Of a stretch of DNA of 32,061 nt, positions 27,186 to 32,061 are shown piece by piece. Numbering within the stretch: the stretch's first letter is position 1; every line of letters starts with the position of its first letter. The DNA comes from Candidatus Nomurabacteria bacterium (GTDB lineage: Bacteria > Patescibacteriota > Minisyncoccia > Phycocordibacterales > UBA2100): contig CALRFU010000010.1 in the NCBI GenBank assembly GCA_943356775.1, positions 1 through 32,061 on the forward strand, read 5' to 3'. Made by a program: the position numbers and the translations under genes. The notes below the pieces were generated by a model. That model did not search any database and was not told where the DNA came from. It saw nothing but the letters and a program-made list of their open reading frames with translations.

Positions 27186-28597
27186 ATGAATTTTATTTTG
27201 CGCATTGCGAAGACTACCATTTTGAGAAGCAACCATCCGTGTCGCCACCGCTGGATGTTGGTCGTGCCGTAGGTGCGCTCGCCGTAATGCACCGGCATAT
27301 CTACGATCTTGCGATTCAGCTTGGCCGCTCCGAAGAGCAAGTCAAAATCACCGAATGGGTCGAAGTCGCCGAAAAATGCTCGGCCTGTTTGTATCTCGTG
27401 ATAATCCTCCCGCCAGAGCATCTTCGTGCCGCAGAGCGTGTCTTTGAGTCGCGAGTTCAAAAGCCAGCTGAATGCGAGGCTGAAGAATTTGTTGCCGAGG
27501 AAATTCAAAAAACGCATTGATTGTTTCTCGAGCGGGTACACGAGTCGCGAACCGTTGATGAAATCGCCTCTGTTCTCCACGATTGCACGATAAAACTTCG
27601 GCATATCGGCCGCAGGTACAGTCATGTCTGCATCGAAGATTGTAATGATATCGCTCGTCGCCATATCAAATCCTTTCCGCACGGCATCTCCCTTCCCCTT
27701 TCCCGTCTGCTTCGCGTAGAGGATCTTTTTATCACCCTTGTAACTCGATACCGCACGCTCAATCGCTTCATACGTTTCGTCGCTCGAATGTCCCTCGACG
27801 AAAATAAGCTCGGTCATGCAATCGAGCACTGTGAGGTCACGGAGAATCGTATCAATCATCCCCGCTTCGTTGCGTGCCGGCACAACGATAGAAAGCGACG
27901 GATTCGATAGAGGCGAGCGCGCATCCTGCTTGCGCAGGACGACATAGTGGTAGAGGCCGAGGCGTGTAAATGGAAACACGTTCGCGAGGTACGTATTGAA
28001 GAAAGTACTGAGGAGTGGAACGTGCTTGGGAAGAAGCATTCGCGTACCGCTTCGTACCGCCTCAAGCCCCGCGAGGTGCGCGAGATTCTCGAGGTCGGCG
28101 CGTGATATCCAGTTTTCCGTGCGATACGGCACGCGGAGCCCGAGCGCCGAGGCGAGCCGCAGTACGGGGCCCCAGAGCGCGCTATGCTGTGTCACCACAA
28201 CGCGTCCGCGCCACGAGATACGCTCAGCAGCCTCACGCAAGAGCGTTTCGACATCGTCTACATACCCGAGCAAATCCGAGATTACTGCATAGTCGAATAC
28301 TCCTTCCACATCAGCGAGTTCTGCCTGCTTGAAAGAAAGCCTCGGCAATACCCCCTGCTTATTGACTTGCTCGATGACCTGCGCGCTCGCGTGAATACCT
28401 AGGCCCCGCTTCGGGGCGAGTAGATTGAGGAGCGAAGGAGAGTCCGCGCCGATGTGGAGTACGGAGCTTCCGCGCGGCACGAGAAATCCGATGAAGGCTT
28501 GGAGTGAATCGTGATAGTAGCTATTGTGGCGCTGCCATATAAGGCGCTCGCCTGCTTTCGTATCAAAATACTCGCGTGCTGCAGGACTGAGGTGCAT
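27182..28597 (-). CDS. Fusion: degenerate methyltransferase-like domain (N) + glycosyltransferase family 2 (C)
   Basis: N: SSVLHIGADSPSLLNLLAPKRGLGIHASAQVIE; C: SLSIVVPARNEAGMIDTILRDLTVLDCMTELIFVEGHSSDET...TIFDADMTVP. Confidence 0.88.
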   Translation of the reverse strand: MHLSPAAREYFDTKAGERLIWQRHNSYYHDSLQAFIGFLVPRGSSVLHIGADSPSLLNLLAPKRGLGIHASAQVIEQVNKQGVLPRLSFKQAELADVEGVFDYAVISDLLGYVDDVETLLREAAERISWRGRVVVTQHSALWGPVLRLASALGLRVPYRTENWISRADLENLAHLAGLEAVRSGTRMLLPKHVPLLSTFFNTYLANVFPFTRLGLYHYVVLRKQDARSPLSNPSLSIVVPARNEAGMIDTILRDLTVLDCMTELIFVEGHSSDETYEAIERAVSSYKGDKKILYAKQTGKGKGDAVRKGFDMATSDIITIFDADMTVPAADMPKFYRAIVENRGDFINGSRLVYPLEKQSMRFLNFLGNKFFSLAFSWLLNSRLKDTLCGTKMLWREDYHEIQTGRAFFGDFDPFGDFDLLFGAAKLNRKIVDMPVHYGERTYGTTNIQRWRHGWLLLKMVVFAMRKIKFI

Positions 28598-28610
28598 ACC
28601 TGATTGTAGA

Positions 28611-31358
28611 TTACTTTATAGCGTATGGATCGCTCCCTGCACAGTCATATACATGCGCTTGAATAACGCCGGATGAAGTCGCGAAGACGGGAGTGCATGT
28701 CTTGAAAAACTTTGCATAAAAACTTTCGTCGTTCAAATGCGGCACGTCAACGACTAGGTACTGCCCCGTGTGCTTCGCAAAGAGTACCCGATGACCCTCT
28801 TCGTAGCCCGGAACCGCATAGAACCTCCCCGCGAACTTCCCCATCCCCCGAAGCTCGTACGCGCCAGCTTCCCCATGAGAGATGACGCTCTTTACATCGC
28901 TATCTGCGATATACGCGAGGCTCGCTCGGAGCGCATCAGGCGCACTGCCGTTGATGCGACCAAAAAGGAGCTCCTCGATGAATACCGCGTTGGACGCAAT
29001 GCCGACCACAATAAACGCGACGAGGAATGCGCGCCGCGCTCGCGGCATGAGTCGTGCTGCAAAAACGAGAATCCCCGAAATGAGGTACCCACCCGCGAGG
29101 AAAATGAATGAGACATAGACGCCTATCGGCCCGTCGCCACCGGTAAATGGAAATAGAATGTTCCAATTCCCGTGCGCTATAGCAGAGAGCCACTCCGTCT
29201 TCGGGTAGAGCGGCAAGACTTGGGGCGAGAGGAAATTGAGCGCTACGAGCACTGCCGCGCATCCGAGGCCGAGGAGAGTCCCGAGGGCGAGCGTTCGCAT
29301 AGTGAGTCCTCGTAATGCGTCTGCCAAAATCGTCCCGACAAGCGCCGCAAGTGGCACGATGGTATACATTAAATATTTATCGAGTGCCCCTTGCGAGAAA
29401 TCAAACAGGACGAAATAAAAGAACGCGCCGAGGGCAAGGTACACGACAAATATCCGATTCTTCGCGAGTGAGTCTTTCGACATAAACACGAGGGGGACGA
29501 GAAGCAACGGCGATAGATAGAAGACCGCTTTGACAGCCTGTATCAGGATTTGCAGATATCCCCGTCCCTCAAAACGCACATAGTAAAGCGCGTGCATCAC
29601 CGTCTGGCTCACGTCGAAAGAAGGAAGAAAAAAGTGAGCGCTCGCGATGGCGATCAGTCCAACGCCTCCGCAGGCAAGAACGGCGAACGACGCACGAATG
29701 ACGAGCGCGCGAGTGAGTCTGTGGCGCACTTCTAAGAGGTAATCGATAATCAAAGCACCGAGAACAAGTACGAAACTAAGCTTGGTTAAAAATCCGACGA
29801 CGAGGGCGAGGGCGAGCAGAGAGAGCCATACGTACGAATCACGCGAGGATGCGGCAGTACGGAAACGGTCGTATGCGTACACCGCAGCGAGAAAAAGTGT
29901 GGGTAGTACCGCTCCGTCCGTATCTACCATCAGAGAGGCAAATACGCCGTACATACAGATAGCGTAGAGGGATAGTGCGGCGAGAGCGGCATGTACGCCC
30001 GCTCTTCGCCGTACTATCGCGTACAAAAGAATTGCCGACAAAACTCCGAACGCGAGCGGTATAAGTCGCAAATGGTCTGAGCCGACTATGTCGCCGGCAG
30101 AGAGGTATAAGAGCTCCGTAAGGGGTGGGTGTCCGGAGAGTGCCCCGACCATGTGCGAGCGGACGAGTTCACCGATTTTCGCTTCGTCTTGGTGATACGG
30201 AAGAGAAAGGCCGGGAATGCGAATCGCGATGAATGCCGCAAGCAAGACTAGTACGACCGCCACCTCGCGTTTCCCGATCCTCTGAAAGCTTCGTGTGACC
30301 GGCTTTTGCTTTACTTCGATGCATGCGGCGGAGATAGCGGTAATTGCGGAAGAAATAACACGGGCCGATGCACGTGATTCGTACACCACCCGCGCCTTCT
30401 CCGCGAGCCGCTTTCCAAGCGGGCGGTCATCTCTTAGCCGCTCAAGAGCCGCTTTGATTGCATCTGAATTCTCGAGCGGCACCATAAGACACGACACCTC
30501 ATCCTCAAGAAGTTCAGATATCCCCGGTACTCGTGCCGTAAGATACGGAATGCCCATAGAGATCGACTCATATGCTTTGTGCGGTATGTTGCGATCCGAG
30601 CGCGCATTATCCCCAAACTGACCGAGACTCACGTCCGCATCAAGCGTCAAGCGGCGCATTCTCTCAAAAGAAATGTGCTCCGAGATCAATTCTACATTCG
30701 ATAATCCGCCGGCACGCTCACGCACGGCCTTAAGCAATGGACCATATCCGATAATCCGGAATGCGAACCGTTTGTCGTTTTGTAAACTTTCTGCGGCGTC
30801 CAATACGTGCATGATGCCCGACTGGGGAATCAGCCTGCCTCGGAACAACACAACAAACGGCTCAGTATGCGTAACGTCCCGCTCCCCGCGCGGTCCGAAT
30901 ACCTCTTCATCCGCCCCTGTGTAGACAACCCGATATTTATTCCCGCTACCAAAGCGCCTCTGTAAATACTCCTTCTGAAGTTCACTGTCGACGAGAACGG
31001 CATCTGAGAGAGCGATTGCGAGACGATCTACCCATGAGTACCACGTCCGCACAAAAAATCCGGCATCGTACGTATGCTCCGCAGCGTCCGAAAGAGAGCC
31101 GAGAAGATCGGACACAACTGGAGCCGCGCCAAAGAGCCGCGCAAGAGGCACGACGATGTGACCGGGATATCCGACAATAATCGCGTCATACGAACCTTCC
31201 AGTGATCTCAATCGCCATGCGAGACGGATGTACTTCATCGGGCCGCGCGATGTATCGCGACATTCGGAGACGGTGTGCCCCGCACCCCGAAGCGCGCGCA
31301 TATATATCCGGTTGCGTGAAAATTCAGGATCGTAGATGCCGAAATAGCAGAATCGCAT
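28611..31358 (-). CDS. Fusion: GT4 glycosyltransferase (N) + GT-C/ArnT-PMT-like polytopic glycosyltransferase (C)
   Basis: N: FVVLFRGRLIPQSGIMHVLDAAESLQ...ADVSLGQFGDNARSDRNIPHKAYESISMGIPYLTARVPGISELLED; C: IRIPGLSLPYHQDEAKIGELVRSHMVGALSGHPPLTELLYL plus many TM segments. Confidence 0.88.
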   Translation of the reverse strand: MRFCYFGIYDPEFSRNRIYMRALRGAGHTVSECRDTSRGPMKYIRLAWRLRSLEGSYDAIIVGYPGHIVVPLARLFGAAPVVSDLLGSLSDAAEHTYDAGFFVRTWYSWVDRLAIALSDAVLVDSELQKEYLQRRFGSGNKYRVVYTGADEEVFGPRGERDVTHTEPFVVLFRGRLIPQSGIMHVLDAAESLQNDKRFAFRIIGYGPLLKAVRERAGGLSNVELISEHISFERMRRLTLDADVSLGQFGDNARSDRNIPHKAYESISMGIPYLTARVPGISELLEDEVSCLMVPLENSDAIKAALERLRDDRPLGKRLAEKARVVYESRASARVISSAITAISAACIEVKQKPVTRSFQRIGKREVAVVLVLLAAFIAIRIPGLSLPYHQDEAKIGELVRSHMVGALSGHPPLTELLYLSAGDIVGSDHLRLIPLAFGVLSAILLYAIVRRRAGVHAALAALSLYAICMYGVFASLMVDTDGAVLPTLFLAAVYAYDRFRTAASSRDSYVWLSLLALALVVGFLTKLSFVLVLGALIIDYLLEVRHRLTRALVIRASFAVLACGGVGLIAIASAHFFLPSFDVSQTVMHALYYVRFEGRGYLQILIQAVKAVFYLSPLLLVPLVFMSKDSLAKNRIFVVYLALGAFFYFVLFDFSQGALDKYLMYTIVPLAALVGTILADALRGLTMRTLALGTLLGLGCAAVLVALNFLSPQVLPLYPKTEWLSAIAHGNWNILFPFTGGDGPIGVYVSFIFLAGGYLISGILVFAARLMPRARRAFLVAFIVVGIASNAVFIEELLFGRINGSAPDALRASLAYIADSDVKSVISHGEAGAYELRGMGKFAGRFYAVPGYEEGHRVLFAKHTGQYLVVDVPHLNDESFYAKFFKTCTPVFATSSGVIQAHVYDCAGSDPYAIK

Positions 31359-31366
31359 ACTTAGTA

Positions 31367-32061
31367 TTATTTTGAGGACATTTCCGCAGCCAGCCGCTCT
31401 CCGAGGATTTTCAGGCTTTGTCCCACGAGTACTTTCTCCCGTAATTGAGCTGCAAGAGCCGTACGCTCGCCCGCAGGCAACACGAGCGTCTCGCGGAGCT
31501 TCTCCGCTACCGTCGGCGCGTCTTCGGCATCCGTAAGACGAAAACGCTTTCCCGCGACAGTCTCAAAGTCCTCACTTGCCGCAAGGACGAGACATCCACA
31601 GGCGGCAGCTTCAAAAATAGCCTTGTCATAGGTACCGCTCGAGGACAGATTCACGTATATCTCATACTGACTGAAAATGCTGGGAGCTTGCGCATGTGGA
31701 ACGCCTTCAAAAAACTTTACTTTGTCGTCGAGAGCAAGCTCCGAACTGCGCCTCATCACCTCCTCACGATACTCGGCATCTGTCGAAAGCGAAGCGCCAT
31801 AGAATGACGCTCTAAATTCCACGCCTTCGCGCGCAATCATTCCAAGCGCCTCAAGAAGAACGTGGGGGCGCTTGGCTGGGGCAAAGCGGCCGAAGAATAG
31901 TACTGAGCGTGGCATCCGCTCAATCCGCTGCTGCGGTGCAAACAGGCGCGTATCGATGCCGACAGGCATGAGAATCGTGTTTTTATACTTCGCGGTATAA
32001 GAGAATTTGGAGGTGCAAAATACCTTCTCACAAAACTTTGCTGCCATATCGGTCAGCAATC
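31367..32061 (-). CDS. GT4 glycosyltransferase, partial (N-terminus beyond window edge)
   Basis: VLFFGRFAPAKRPHVLLEALGMIA...VPHAQAPSIFSQYEIYVNLSSSGTYDKAIFEAAACGCLVLAASEDFETVAG. Confidence 0.88.
   Translation of the reverse strand, partial: LLTDMAAKFCEKVFCTSKFSYTAKYKNTILMPVGIDTRLFAPQQRIERMPRSVLFFGRFAPAKRPHVLLEALGMIAREGVEFRASFYGASLSTDAEYREEVMRRSSELALDDKVKFFEGVPHAQAPSIFSQYEIYVNLSSSGTYDKAIFEAAACGCLVLAASEDFETVAGKRFRLTDAEDAPTVAEKLRETLVLPAGERTALAAQLREKVLVGQSLKILGERLAAEMSSK

Overview
This 32 kb window looks like part of a compact bacterial genome, possibly Patescibacteria/CPR; that placement is inferred from gene style and no marker phylogeny was possible. The left third (about 1-10.9 kb) is entirely minus-strand. 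It holds an edge-truncated large surface protein with an N-terminal HTH domain that is absent from the supplied ORF track, a membrane protein with two copies of the same HTH domain, gatB, secA, a 16-aa polybasic micro-ORF with its own terminator, an O-antigen ligase/TPR membrane protein, a cytidylyltransferase-cupin fusion and a HicB/HicA-type toxin-antitoxin pair. The rest (11.2-32 kb) is a mosaic-strand polysaccharide/glycosylation island. It has two gmd paralogs, a Gmm-type Nudix hydrolase, fcl, NDP-sugar C-methyltransferases, a ColD-like PLP enzyme, a Wzx-like flippase, GtrA and many glycosyltransferases, including a GT4 + GT-C fusion and a degenerate-methyltransferase + GT2 fusion. The most notable non-coding signals are: (a) 4354-4484, a 21-bp closing helix whose three non-Watson-Crick positions are all G-U on the + strand, suggesting an unannotated structured RNA between secA and gatB; (b) 1369-1793, a hairpin-dense spacer including a tandem repeat with a compensatory stem change; and (c) the micro-ORF unit at 7136-7312. 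No rRNA, tRNA or CRISPR array was recognised.
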